7,540 nt of DNA from Endomicrobium sp. (GTDB lineage: Bacteria > Elusimicrobiota > Endomicrobiia > Endomicrobiales > Endomicrobiaceae). The DNA lies in NCBI GenBank assembly GCA_031273645.1, contig JAISRM010000158.1:1-7540 (forward strand), written 5' to 3'. Under the pieces are notes generated by a model that was not told the origin of the DNA, searched no databases, and worked only from the letters and a program-made list of their open reading frames with translations. Of this stretch, positions 1 through 6,448 are shown piece by piece. Every line of letters begins with the position of its first letter. Positions within the stretch are counted from its first letter, which is position 1. The translations under genes were made by a program, and so were the position numbers.

Positions 1-19
1 TTAACATAAAAGGCAAAAG

Positions 20-53
20 GCGCAAGACGATAAACACCCCTATCGTCTTGCGC
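20..53. terminator. Perfect 13-bp hairpin, possible minus-strand terminator
   Basis: The left arm GCGCAAGACGATA (20-32) pairs perfectly with TATCGTCTTGCGC (41-53) across an 8-base loop AACACCCC. Read on the minus strand, the hairpin is followed by the T-rich run CTTTTGCCTTTTATG, which suits an intrinsic terminator. On the plus strand no T-run follows directly. It could end read-through from the minus-strand NAD operon or belong to a gene outside the window. The stem is certain; the function is inferred. Confidence 0.5.
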
Positions 54-142
54 TGACTGAAAAAATTTTGTCTAAGTCATAGAGACGCAATAATAAATCT
101 AAAATAAAAAGCGAAAACTTAAATAATTGCAACCGCCGAACC

Positions 143-172
143 CCCCGTTAAAAAAGCGGGGCTTTTTTATTT
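143..172 (+). terminator. Intrinsic terminator, possibly bidirectional
   Basis: CCCCG (143-147) can pair with CGGGG (157-161), followed on the plus strand by C and six T (163-168), then ATTT. An alternative fold pairs AAAAAAG (150-156) with CTTTTTT (162-168) around CGGGG; that fold gives a T-run on either strand. On the plus strand it would end a transcript entering from the left of the window. On the minus strand it could end the NAD operon after its repeats. Confidence 0.6.
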
Positions 173-234
173 ATTAAAGCTTCAACAACTCCCTATCAAG
201 AACCTATTCCACATAACGATCCCCGCTTTCGCAG

Positions 235-454
235 GACAGGCTTCGCCTGCTTTATGGAACACGGACTGTGCCTGTTTTGTTTGTGTATGTCATTCCCATG
301 AAAATGGGACAGGCTTCGCCTGCTTTATGGAACACGGACTGTGCCTATTTTGTTTGTGTATGTCATTCCCATGAAAATGGGACAGGCTTCGCCTGTTTTA
401 TGGGACATGGACTGTGCCTGTTTTGTTTGTGTCTTGTCATTCCCATGAAAATGG
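235..454 (-). repeat. Three-copy 73-bp tandem repeat (module C array)
   Basis: Three direct copies lie head to tail at 235-307, 308-380 and 381-454; the third has one extra base. Each copy starts with the hairpin CAGGC-TTC-GCCTG, continues through TTTATGG and a TTTTGTTTGTGT stretch, and ends with an ATTCCC-ATGAAAAT-GGGA inverted repeat that joins it to the next copy. Copies 1 and 2 differ at very few positions. The reverse complement of the unit matches the segments at 6229-6300 and 6573-6652, so it is given here as module C in minus orientation. The frame that stays open through the array is a by-product of the repeat, not a gene. Confidence 0.9.
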
Positions 455-458
455 GAAT
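439..458. repeat. dRS3-like 20-bp inverted repeat
   Basis: ATTCCC-ATGAAAAT-GGGAAT, which fits the pattern ATTCCC-N8-GGGAAT exactly. It closes the third copy of the 73-bp array. Slightly altered versions (right arm GGGACA) join the copies at 292-311 and 365-384. The N8 core is itself nearly self-complementary. Confidence 0.85.
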
Positions 459-467
459 AGCCGCCGC

Positions 468-577
468 TGTCATCCCCGCGAAAGCGGGGATACATTTTTA
501 ATATTAATATTGTTTCTAACATTATTTCTTTTTAAAAACGCAGTGTAAGAAGAATTTTTTAGTAAACGTGGATTCCC
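468..577 (-). repeat. Module B repeat, inverted copy
   Basis: It begins with TGTC and the 20-bp inverted repeat ATCCCC-GCGAAAGC-GGGGAT (472-491). This repeat differs from the standard arms by a compensated T-to-C and A-to-G change, so pairing is kept. Its reverse complement matches the 127-bp element at 6449-6575: both contain a GTTTACTAAAAAATTCTT stretch, a GAAATAATGT stretch and an ATTAATATTAAA stretch. It runs directly into an inverted module A. Confidence 0.8.
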
Positions 578-643
578 ACCCGATAAAAACACTTGGGCGC
601 AGGCTGCTGAGGAAGAAAGAATATTAAAAACGCGGGAATGACA
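570..643 (-). repeat. Module A repeat, inverted copy
   Basis: This is the reverse complement of a 74-bp unit also found at 6302-6375 and, truncated, at 6653-6721. In unit orientation it reads TGTCATTCCCGCG, a TTTTTAATATTC stretch, a CCTGCGCCC core, then ATCGGGTGGGAATCC. The ends are the two halves of the dRS3-like inverted repeat, with about 55 bp between them. Copies differ at only a few positions. Confidence 0.85.
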
Positions 644-657
644 AGCTGCGCTCCCAC

Positions 658-677
658 ATAAAAACAGACGCAGTCTG
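658..677 (-). terminator. Short hairpin with T-run after the NAD operon
   Basis: Read on the minus strand, this is CAGAC-TGC-GTCTG followed by a run of five or six T. The 5-bp stem and T-run resemble a weak intrinsic terminator. It lies about 57 bases past the nadM stop codon, so it could end the operon. It is one member of the repeat-borne hairpin family seen across both intergenic blocks, so its position may be chance. Confidence 0.5.
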
Positions 678-700
678 CCGCTGACGCGTTTGCGCTGCCC

Positions 701-720
701 CAGCAGCTTGCTGCAAGCAG
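701..720. repeat. Small overlapping palindromes just after nadM
   Basis: CAGCA-GCT-TGCTG (701-713) and GCTTG-CTG-CAAGC (706-718) overlap, so the RNA could take alternative 5-bp hairpins. The first has the same layout as the repeat hairpin family (5-bp stem opening with CAG, 3-base loop) but a different stem. It lies just beyond the nadM stop; no T-run follows on the minus strand. Confidence 0.4.
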
Positions 721-733
721 ATTCGTCAAATTT

Positions 734-1756
734 CTAAATTTTATTGAGCAAATGTTTTATGATCTGGTAATGATCTGCAAAAAATTTATCGCGTATTTCT
801 TCAAGTTCGCCTAAAGGCGTCCATCTGGCTTGATTTGCGTCGTCTGCGGCTTTTACTTTGGGCAAATCTTTGACTTTTAAATCAATCAAAGACACCTGCG
901 TAATAAACCTTCCGCGTAAATCGCGGTAAGGGTCGTCAAATATCTGCTGTAATTTTATACTGTTTCTTAAAATATTTTTATCAATATCTATTTTAGTTTC
1001 CTCTTTGAGTTCTCTTAACGCGCTTTCGGTAAAAGTTTCATTTTGACTGATAAACCCGCCCGGCAGCGCCAATAATCCTTTGCCGGGATTAAAACCTCTT
1101 TTTATAAGAAGCACATGCCCTTTGCACAACACCAAAGAATCTGCCGTAGAAAATGTAACGGGATACGGCGCTTTACTCCACAACTCTTTATACTGCTTAA
1201 TGAAATCATATTCCGCTTTTAGTTTTTTATAATCTTGGGTTTTTGCAAACTTAGCAAGAAAAGAAGCCGTAGATTTTAACAGACCGTCATTGTTTTTATA
1301 ATCTTTGCCGGAAAAATAAGAGTCTCTTACATTTGTGGCAGATAACCCGCCGCAGAGATTATCCTGTTTTATAAATTTCCACTGGGGAAAATAATTTAAA
1401 TAGTAGCTTGACTGATCTTTTTCATGTCCGATTATCCCTATAACGTCTTTGCTTAAAGTGCGCCGGGCGGCTTTTTCCTGAATGTCTTTAATCCATATAG
1501 GGAAATTATAATCGCTGTTGACGACCGGAATATAAGTTATCCTTTTTTGGTCTATTCCTTCCATTTTGCTAAGCATGGATATTCTTTCTTCGCAAGTAAA
1601 CGGATCGCGCACGCTCCTTGCTCTTTTAGCAGAGCCGACAATCACTATAAGTTTTAAAGCCGTATCCAAAGCGTTTTTTATCGTCTGAAAATGCGCTTTA
1701 GTGGGAGGCTGAAACCTGCCGATATATATTATTGCGTCAAGCTTGTTTTCAATCAT
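734..1756 (-). CDS. nadM: Bifunctional NMN adenylyltransferase / Nudix hydrolase
   Basis: The 340-residue product has two domains. Residues 1-160 are a NadM-type nucleotidyltransferase with the signature GRFQPPTKAH at 13-22 and a C-terminal LSATNVR motif (138-144) that fits the family's ISxTxxR element. This domain joins a mononucleotide to AMP from ATP to make the dinucleotide. Residues about 195-340 are a Nudix domain with box G234 to I256 (GX5EX7RELKEE). The box has K255 where the general consensus has Gly; as I recall, the cyanobacterial NadM-Nudix Slr0787 also has a basic residue there, and the wider Nudix region reads much like that protein. Such domains often hydrolyse ADP-ribose. The ATG shares four bases (ATGA) with the pncB stop, and AAGGAG lies six bases upstream, so the start is secure. 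It is the last gene of the NAD operon. The (H/T)xGH motif reads TKAH, with Ala in place of Gly. Confidence 0.92.
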   Translation of the reverse strand: MIENKLDAIIYIGRFQPPTKAHFQTIKNALDTALKLIVIVGSAKRARSVRDPFTCEERISMLSKMEGIDQKRITYIPVVNSDYNFPIWIKDIQEKAARRTLSKDVIGIIGHEKDQSSYYLNYFPQWKFIKQDNLCGGLSATNVRDSYFSGKDYKNNDGLLKSTASFLAKFAKTQDYKKLKAEYDFIKQYKELWSKAPYPVTFSTADSLVLCKGHVLLIKRGFNPGKGLLALPGGFISQNETFTESALRELKEETKIDIDKNILRNSIKLQQIFDDPYRDLRGRFITQVSLIDLKVKDLPKVKAADDANQARWTPLGELEEIRDKFFADHYQIIKHLLNKI

Positions 1757-2910
1757 AAGACGCTCCTTAAATACTCTACAAAATTTTCATCTTCGCACAT
1801 GAGTTTTCCGTCGCTGTCGCTTAATTTTGCAACAGGCCTTCCGTTTGCTTCAACAAGTTTCATAACGCATTGCAAAGGGTTGACGCCGACGTCGCAGACA
1901 AGGTTTGTGCCTATTCCAAACACGACGTTGATTCTTTCTTTAAACATTAAATCAAGCTCGCTTGCTTTTTTAAAATCAAGGCAGTCGCTGAAAACTATCA
2001 GTTTTGTTTTAGGATCTATGCCGAGTTTTTTATAATGTTCTATAATTTTTTCGGCTGTTGCCGCAGGGTCGCCGGAATCCTGCCTTATTCCGTTAAAAAG
2101 TTTGGCAAGGTAGAGGTCAAAATCTTTAAGAAATTTATCTATTCCTAAATTGTCGCTTAAAGCTATGCCGAGGTTTCCTCTATACTCGTCAGCCCACTGC
2201 TCAAACATATATTTTTGCGAACTTGCAAGAGTTACGTTTTCCAAAGCCTGCCCGAGACATAAAAATTCATGGGCTTGGGTCCCTTGCGGTTTAAGTCCGT
2301 ATTTCTTTGCAAAATACATGTTGGATGTTCCGGTAAAATATTTTCCGGGGATATTTTCTTTTAAATATTCTATCACTCTCTCATGCCACAAAAAGCTGAA
2401 TCTTCTTCTTGCTCCAAACTCGGAGAAAATAAACGGATGCTGTTTGTGAAACTCTATTTTTTCTTTGAGCTTGCTTACGGCAAGGTCAAGAGTCAGCTCG
2501 GGGTATGCGTATTTAAAATAAACTTCAGACACAATGCTTAATATAAAAGTTTCAAAATAAGAGACGATAAAAATAGGTCCCTCTGCGGTAATTTTTAAAT
2601 CGCTGCCGTCAAATTTCACTTTAATGTAATCTTTATTGAACTTAAACAATCTCAAAAATTCATGAAACCCTTTGGCTTCTTTCATCCACGAAAGATTTGC
2701 CGCCCATTGAATTTCGTCTTCGCTAAACTGCAATGAACTTAAAGCTTCTATCTCGCAATTAATTTCATTTACCATCGCTAAAGACAGCTTTACGCCTTTG
2801 TTTCTGCATTTAAACTCGTAACGCCCGCTTATGTTTGGAAATCTGTGGAAATACACGCGCAGCATATTTATTTTGTACAAGTCGGTGTCAAGCAAAGATT
2901 TAATTATCAT
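1753..2910 (-). CDS. pncB: Nicotinate phosphoribosyltransferase
   Basis: The enzyme makes NaMN from nicotinate and PRPP, with ATP use in the usual family, and is the entry step of the Preiss-Handler route. With the start at 2910 it has 385 residues, close to the usual bacterial length. Visible family features are SLLDTDLYKINM near the N terminus (5-16), FGARRRFS (165-172), GTQAHE with H214 at the place of the autophosphorylated His, RQDSGDP (276-282) and FGIGTNL (331-337). A second in-frame ATG lies at 2919, but there the AGGAG would touch the start codon; from 2910 the same AAAGGAG sits nine bases upstream, so I prefer 2910. The gene overlaps the end of nadE by 11 bp and the start of nadM by 4 bp, which implies translational coupling. 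Confidence 0.93.
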   Translation of the reverse strand: MIIKSLLDTDLYKINMLRVYFHRFPNISGRYEFKCRNKGVKLSLAMVNEINCEIEALSSLQFSEDEIQWAANLSWMKEAKGFHEFLRLFKFNKDYIKVKFDGSDLKITAEGPIFIVSYFETFILSIVSEVYFKYAYPELTLDLAVSKLKEKIEFHKQHPFIFSEFGARRRFSFLWHERVIEYLKENIPGKYFTGTSNMYFAKKYGLKPQGTQAHEFLCLGQALENVTLASSQKYMFEQWADEYRGNLGIALSDNLGIDKFLKDFDLYLAKLFNGIRQDSGDPAATAEKIIEHYKKLGIDPKTKLIVFSDCLDFKKASELDLMFKERINVVFGIGTNLVCDVGVNPLQCVMKLVEANGRPVAKLSDSDGKLMCEDENFVEYLRSVL

Positions 2911-4729
2911 ATCGGGCATCTCCTTTATTATTTAATATTTCTTTTTTTAACTCTTCATATTTTTGGCTAAATTCATACCTATACTGGCTTTCTCTGTAAT
3001 CTGCTCCAAAGGCGGATTTGCTTAAAACTAAGACGGGCGGAGCCTGTATTCTTTTAAAGACGTTTAGCTGCATTTTTTTTACAAACCATTCCAAATCTTT
3101 TATAAAAATATCGGCATTATCGAGATCGTACTTTTTTATCATGTTATTGCTTGCGCCCCATTCTTCAAAAAGCGTTCCTTTTTTGTATTTGAGCAAAATG
3201 CTTTCCGGCGTCTCTTTTTTATAGTCCATGAGTTTTTCTATTAAAATGTCATGCCAGCCCCACTTATACGGATCTGTCTGCCCTAAAGCAAGTTCTGCAG
3301 ACGGAATTATTTCATCAGTTCTAAAATTTAGCGGGTCGGATGGTATTAATTGCAGCGGAATAATTTCGCCGTATTTTTTATTTACCAATTTGCACATTTC
3401 CCAAATTTCAATTTTTGTCAAATCTGCAAGAGGGCACCATGCGCCCGCTAAATCTCCGTAAATCGTGCAGTATCCAAGCGCCATCTCAAGTTTGTTGCCG
3501 TTGTTCATAAGAACGCCGTCAATTTCGCTTGCCGCCGACATCAAGAAAGTCGTTCTGACTCTTGACTGTACGTTCTCAAGCGTCATTTCTTTTGACGCCG
3601 TTAAATACGGCTCAATTAAAGGCGAAATATCTATTTTTGAATATTTGATTTTTAAGTTTTCAGCCAAGTTATCCGCCGCGTCTATAGTTATTTTTTTATT
3701 ATTTTTGGTGGACAAATTATATCCGCAAACTCTGTTATGTCCGACGGCAAACGCGCATAAAGCCGTATTTAACGCCGAATCAACCCCGCCTGATATTCCA
3801 AATACATAGTTGGGCTTTCCAAGCATGTCGTCAATGTCGCGGTATGCTTCAATAATGGCGTCGTATTTTTGTTCGACGGGCGTTCTGGCGCAATAAGAAG
3901 CGTTTTTTTCTTCAGCTGCATTTTGCGCAAGTTTTTCAGCGCAGCTGTAAATAATATTTTCTTGGTAAGGCTTTAATCCGGCGTCAACAGAAATGCCGTT
4001 TTGTCCGTAAACGCGGCTGTCTCCGTCAAATGTTACTATAGATTTGCCGTTGTTTTGCGTTCCGACGCAATTGACATAATAAAACGGAACAAACTTATCG
4101 CCTAAAGTTTCTTTTAGTTCTTTTATTCTGTTGTCTCTTGCAATGCTTTTATTGACGGAAAAAGGGGATGCCGACACATTTATTATAAAATCTGCTCCGC
4201 GTTCCGTCAATATTTGAGTGGGATTGACGCCGTAATCTTTGCACCATAAATCTTCGCACACTTCTAACCCTATTTTAACGCCATCGTTGAGTTCAACCGG
4301 CGAAATTTCGCTTATATCCGGACTTGAAAAGTATCTTTTGTCGTCAAAAATTCTGTAATTAGGCAAAAGAGTTTTTCCTCTTACATGCATTTTGCCGTCA
4401 GGGCTTGCAAGATAGGCCGCATTAAGTTTTTTCTTTCTGCCGTCATTATTTTTTTCGTCCGAAGAAAACGCATAGACGTTTCCATATACAATAATAATAT
4501 TTAATAATTGCGACAGCTCTGACATTTTATTGTTATATTCCATTAAGCCGGCGCAAAAATCTTCATCAGTCCATCTGTCTGCCATTAAATATCCCGATAA
4601 ACACAGCTCCGGAAAAGCCGCCAAATGCGCTCCGCCGTTTTTGGCTTCTTGTGAAAGCCTTCTGATATTTTCAAAATTTTCCCGCATTTGTCCGAGCCGA
4701 ACTTTCATTTGAACTAAAGCTATTTTCAT
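2900..4729 (-). CDS. nadE: Glutamine-dependent NAD synthetase
   Basis: The 609-residue enzyme has an N-terminal nitrilase-type glutaminase domain (about 1-260) and a C-terminal ATP-dependent synthetase domain (about 285-600). The glutaminase triad is visible as E41 in FPELCLSGY, K119 in RGKTLLPNY and C158 in EVCEDLW. The synthetase has the PP-loop SGGVDS at 313-318. The family amidates NaAD to NAD using ammonia channelled from glutamine. The frame stays open seven codons further (to 4750), but the ATG at 4729 shares ATGA with the pncA stop and has GAGGTG about five bases upstream, and MKIALVQ is the natural start of the nitrilase fold. Whether it prefers NaAD or NaMN cannot be read from the sequence; the question matters because the partner adenylyltransferase is NadM. 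Confidence 0.93.
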   Translation of the reverse strand: MKIALVQMKVRLGQMRENFENIRRLSQEAKNGGAHLAAFPELCLSGYLMADRWTDEDFCAGLMEYNNKMSELSQLLNIIIVYGNVYAFSSDEKNNDGRKKKLNAAYLASPDGKMHVRGKTLLPNYRIFDDKRYFSSPDISEISPVELNDGVKIGLEVCEDLWCKDYGVNPTQILTERGADFIINVSASPFSVNKSIARDNRIKELKETLGDKFVPFYYVNCVGTQNNGKSIVTFDGDSRVYGQNGISVDAGLKPYQENIIYSCAEKLAQNAAEEKNASYCARTPVEQKYDAIIEAYRDIDDMLGKPNYVFGISGGVDSALNTALCAFAVGHNRVCGYNLSTKNNKKITIDAADNLAENLKIKYSKIDISPLIEPYLTASKEMTLENVQSRVRTTFLMSAASEIDGVLMNNGNKLEMALGYCTIYGDLAGAWCPLADLTKIEIWEMCKLVNKKYGEIIPLQLIPSDPLNFRTDEIIPSAELALGQTDPYKWGWHDILIEKLMDYKKETPESILLKYKKGTLFEEWGASNNMIKKYDLDNADIFIKDLEWFVKKMQLNVFKRIQAPPVLVLSKSAFGADYRESQYRYEFSQKYEELKKEILNNKGDARYDN

Positions 4730-5331
4730 ATTATCACCTCTGCGCCGCAATCTCTCATTTCTTTGACGGCGGCTTCCGATGTGTCTGCGGCAACGCCGGC
4801 GCAGCCTTTTAACAGAACTCTTACTTTTGCGGCCGCCAAACTTTTCTTCAAATCCAGAACGCTGAATTTAACGCAGTAGTCTGTAGCCAATCCCACTACG
4901 TCAACTATGTCCATAAGGTTTAGAAGCTCGGGAAGAAAAGTATAATTTTGATGTCCGTTATCATAGACGACCGAATAGCTGTCAACTTCTGCGTTTATTC
5001 CTTTTCTGATTATGTAATTTATTTTAGACTGCAAAAGCAGCGGATGAAGCTGCGCGCCTTCGCAATCTTGAACGCAGTGAACAGGCCATAAAACCTGCTT
5101 GCCGTATTTAGCGTCGATAACGTCAAAAATTTTTGCGTCTTTGTGATTTAGCGCAAATGAAACATGGTTTTTGGGATGCCAATCCTGAGTAGCTATAATC
5201 AAATTATAACCTTCAGATTGAATTAGAGAATTGATAAAGGGGATTGTTTTTTCGCCGTCTTTGACGTAAAGAGTTCCTTTGGGCGATGCAAAGTCGTTTT
5301 GCGCATCGACAATAATCAATGCTTTTTTCAT
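4726..5331 (-). CDS. pncA: Nicotinamidase
   Basis: This cysteine hydrolase of the isochorismatase-like fold converts nicotinamide to nicotinate and ammonia. Its 201 residues match the usual bacterial length. The catalytic triad is visible as D10 (IIVDAQNDF), K110 (IIRKG) and C153 (ATDYCVKFS). The metal site is D50 and H52 (TQDWHP) with H85 (WPVHCVQ). The AEVDSYS segment at 114-120 is also typical of PncA. The ATG at 5331 has GAGAGG about six bases upstream. It is the first gene of the operon, behind a promoter at 5385-5413, and overlaps nadE by 4 bp. Its product, nicotinate, is the substrate of the pncB protein. Confidence 0.95.
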   Translation of the reverse strand: MKKALIIVDAQNDFASPKGTLYVKDGEKTIPFINSLIQSEGYNLIIATQDWHPKNHVSFALNHKDAKIFDVIDAKYGKQVLWPVHCVQDCEGAQLHPLLLQSKINYIIRKGINAEVDSYSVVYDNGHQNYTFLPELLNLMDIVDVVGLATDYCVKFSVLDLKKSLAAAKVRVLLKGCAGVAADTSEAAVKEMRDCGAEVII

Positions 5332-5384
5332 GATTTCCTCTCCGGAAAATTTAATTTAAGCCGACTCTCTGTCAGCTTGCGCAA

Positions 5385-5413
5385 ATGGTAGCATGATGTT
5401 TTATTCTTGTCAA
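5385..5413 (-). promoter_or_regulatory. Sigma70-type promoter of the pncA-nadE-pncB-nadM operon
   Basis: On the minus strand a perfect -35 TTGACA (5413-5408) is followed, after exactly 17 bases, by TACCAT (5390-5385), a 4-of-6 match to the -10 consensus. Transcription would start near 5378, giving a leader of about 45-50 bases before pncA. The -35 box lies next to the hairpin at 5419-5431. I see no convincing NiaR or NrtR operator in the leader. Confidence 0.7.
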
Positions 5414-5418
5414 GAAGA

Positions 5419-5440
5419 GCGAAGGGTTCGCCTTTTTTTT
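5419..5440 (+). terminator. Terminator-like hairpin between the divergent promoters
   Basis: GCGAA (5419-5423) pairs with TTCGC (5427-5431) around GGG, followed by C and eight T (5433-5440). The A/G-rich run to the left (AAGAAG, 5412-5417) can extend the stem by pairing with the T-run. On the plus strand this looks like an intrinsic terminator. It could stop antisense transcripts before they reach the response regulator. It also touches the -35 box of the NAD operon. Confidence 0.5.
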
Positions 5441-5443
5441 GGA

Positions 5444-5455
5444 GAGTTTAAACTC
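5444..5455. promoter_or_regulatory. 12-bp perfect palindrome, candidate operator
   Basis: GAGTTTAAACTC is a perfect palindrome that overlaps the presumed -35 region of the response-regulator gene and lies about 30 bases upstream of the NAD operon's -35 box. It could bind a dimeric regulator of one or both divergent units. No second copy is visible nearby, so the operator role is only a suggestion. Confidence 0.3.
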
Positions 5456-5476
5456 CGTTTACATTGTTTGTATAAT
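5448..5476 (+). promoter_or_regulatory. Promoter of the response-regulator gene
   Basis: A perfect -10 box TATAAT lies at 5471-5476. The best -35 at 17-base spacing is TTAAAC (5448-5453), which is weak. Transcription would start near 5483, about 40 bases before the ATG at 5523. A weak -35 overlapping a palindrome is what an activator-dependent or autoregulated promoter can look like. Confidence 0.55.
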
Positions 5477-5522
5477 ATTTAGGCATAAATTTTGTTAAAA
5501 ATTCTGAGAGAGAAAACATAAT

Positions 5523-6200
5523 ATGAGTAAAATAATGATAGTTGATGACGACGGGCATATCCGCGAACTTGCGCATGCTTTGCTTAAAAGGCGCGGATTT
5601 GAAATTTGCGAAGCGATTGACGGTTCTGATGCGCTTAAGAAGATGATTGAAAATCCGGATCTTGTTATCGTTGATGTGATGATGCCGAAGATGGACGGAT
5701 TTGAATTGTGCCGCAGGCTGAGAGAAGATTATGAAAATCTGCCTATTTTGATGCTGACTGCAAAAGACGGACTTCAAGATAAAGTAGAGGGCTTTGAAAT
5801 CGGCGCCGACGATTATCTTACAAAACCTTTTGCAAGCGACGAGCTTATAGCCAGAGTCAAAGCGCTTTTGCGAAGATATAAAATTGAAGCGTCTAACATG
5901 GCGCAGATAGGCAATGTCGTTATTGATAGAAACGGATATACTATAATCGTAAACGGCGTAAAAGAAGATATTCCTATGAAAGAATTTGAATTGCTTTTTA
6001 AGCTGGCGAGTTTTCCTCCCGGAAGGACATTTGCGCGCGACGTTCTTATAGAAGATATTTGGGGCATTGATTTTGACGGCAATGAGCGCACTCTGGACGT
6101 TCACATAAACAGACTGCGCGAACGTTTTTCCCAGAAACGTTATCATTTCAAAATCACAACTATACGAGGACTCGGATATAGGCTTGACGCTATAACATAA
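5523..6200 (+). CDS. OmpR/PhoB-type response regulator, HssR-like
   Basis: The 225-residue protein has an N-terminal receiver domain (about 1-118) and a C-terminal winged-helix DNA-binding domain (about 128-223). The receiver is intact: acidic pocket D8-D9, phospho-acceptor D51 (VDVMMPKMDG), T79, Y98 and K101 (YLTKPF). The winged helix shows PMKEFELL, a GRTFARDVLIEDIWG segment, RTLDVHINRLRERF and a TIRGLGYR wing. From memory the wording is closest to the HssR-like group of Gram-positive bacteria, but the target genes cannot be deduced. The ribosome binding site is weak (GAGAGAG about nine bases upstream). Its likely partner kinase lies 697 bp downstream, beyond a repeat block, and is broken, so phosphorylation now may come from elsewhere or not at all. 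Confidence 0.92.
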   Translation: MSKIMIVDDDGHIRELAHALLKRRGFEICEAIDGSDALKKMIENPDLVIVDVMMPKMDGFELCRRLREDYENLPILMLTAKDGLQDKVEGFEIGADDYLTKPFASDELIARVKALLRRYKIEASNMAQIGNVVIDRNGYTIIVNGVKEDIPMKEFELLFKLASFPPGRTFARDVLIEDIWGIDFDGNERTLDVHINRLRERFSQKRYHFKITTIRGLGYRLDAIT

Positions 6201-6228
6201 AAACCGGAGCAAAAACTCAAAACCACAA

Positions 6229-6300
6229 TTGACAAAACAGACACAGCCTGTATCTCATAAAACAGACGAAGCCTGCAGACGCAGTCTGTCATCTTTAAGT
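6229..6300 (+). repeat. Module C repeat, plus orientation
   Basis: This copy matches 6581-6652 closely: ACAAAACAGACAC, a CTCATAAAACAGACGAA stretch, the hairpin CAGAC-GCA-GTCTG (6276-6288), then a TCTTTAAGTTTGTCATTCCC join into module A. It is also the reverse complement of the 73-bp tandem unit at 235-454. In the hairpin at 6263-6275 (CAGAC-GAA-GCCTG) one stem pair is broken (A-C). Confidence 0.8.
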
Positions 6301-6301
6301 T

Positions 6302-6375
6302 TGTCATTCCCGCGTTTTTAATATTCTTTCTTCCTAAGTAGCCTGCACCCGAGTGTCTTTATCGGGTGGGAATCC
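6302..6375 (+). repeat. Module A repeat, plus copy
   Basis: This full 74-bp copy starts TGTCATTCCCGCG and ends GGGTGGGAATCC. It differs from the inverted copy at 570-643 at a few positions. It is followed by the first 25 bases or so of module B (6376-6400), which then breaks off into the hairpin at 6400-6412. Confidence 0.85.
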
Positions 6376-6448
6376 AAGTTTGCTAAACAATTCTTTTTAC
6401 AGCCTTCGGCTGTTTTATAAAAAAGACGCAGTCTGTTGTCTTTCAGCT
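6376..6448 (+). repeat. Truncated module B fused to a fragment of module C
   Basis: AAGTTTGCTAAACAATTC matches the start of module B (ATGTTTACTAAAAAATTC). It then breaks at TTTTTACA and continues with ACAGCC-TTC-GGCTGT and TTTTAT, a hairpin with a 6-bp stem and T-run on the plus strand. A second short hairpin, AGAC-GCA-GTCT (6424-6434), and a TCTTTCAGCTTGTCATTCCC join follow, as in module C. It looks like a deletion or recombination product between modules. Confidence 0.65.
6399..6417 (+). terminator. Repeat-borne hairpin with T-run
   Basis: ACAGCC pairs with GGCTGT across TTC, giving a 6-bp stem, and TTTTAT follows. It could act as a weak intrinsic terminator about 200 bases after the response-regulator stop. 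It has the same loop and the same following TTTTAT as the other hairpins of the family, but a C-G pair at stem position 4. Confidence 0.45.

Larger units (their letters stand above)
1..218. other. Leading intergenic stretch without a recognisable gene
   Basis: I see no credible coding region here; all frames are broken by stops and none gives a recognisable protein. The stretch holds one perfect 13-bp hairpin (20-53) and one terminator-like hairpin with a T-run (143-172), listed separately. The AT-rich part between them (about 54-140) shows nothing I can name. It may be the 3' flank of a gene lying to the left of the window. Confidence 0.5.

Noticed and set aside
3..56. Tail of a coding region entering from the left edge
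   Set aside because: The open frame is short, lies across the perfect hairpin, and shows no recognisable protein end.
235..454. CRISPR array
   Set aside because: The three copies are contiguous with no unique spacers, and no cas genes are near.
268..501. 77-residue open frame on the plus strand
   Set aside because: It is the translation of the 73-bp tandem array; the protein merely repeats the DNA repeat and has no domain character.
2900..4750. Longer nadE start at 4750
   Set aside because: The seven extra residues (MRRRGDN) lie inside pncA; the ATG at 4729 has the Shine-Dalgarno sequence and the ATGA overlap.
5448..6212. 254-residue open frame on the minus strand opposite the response regulator
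   Set aside because: It is antisense to a gene with every expected family residue, and its own sequence matches nothing I know.
6225..6254. TTGACA-like -35 after the response regulator
   Set aside because: No acceptable -10 box follows at 16-18 bases, and the hexamer is part of the module C repeat.
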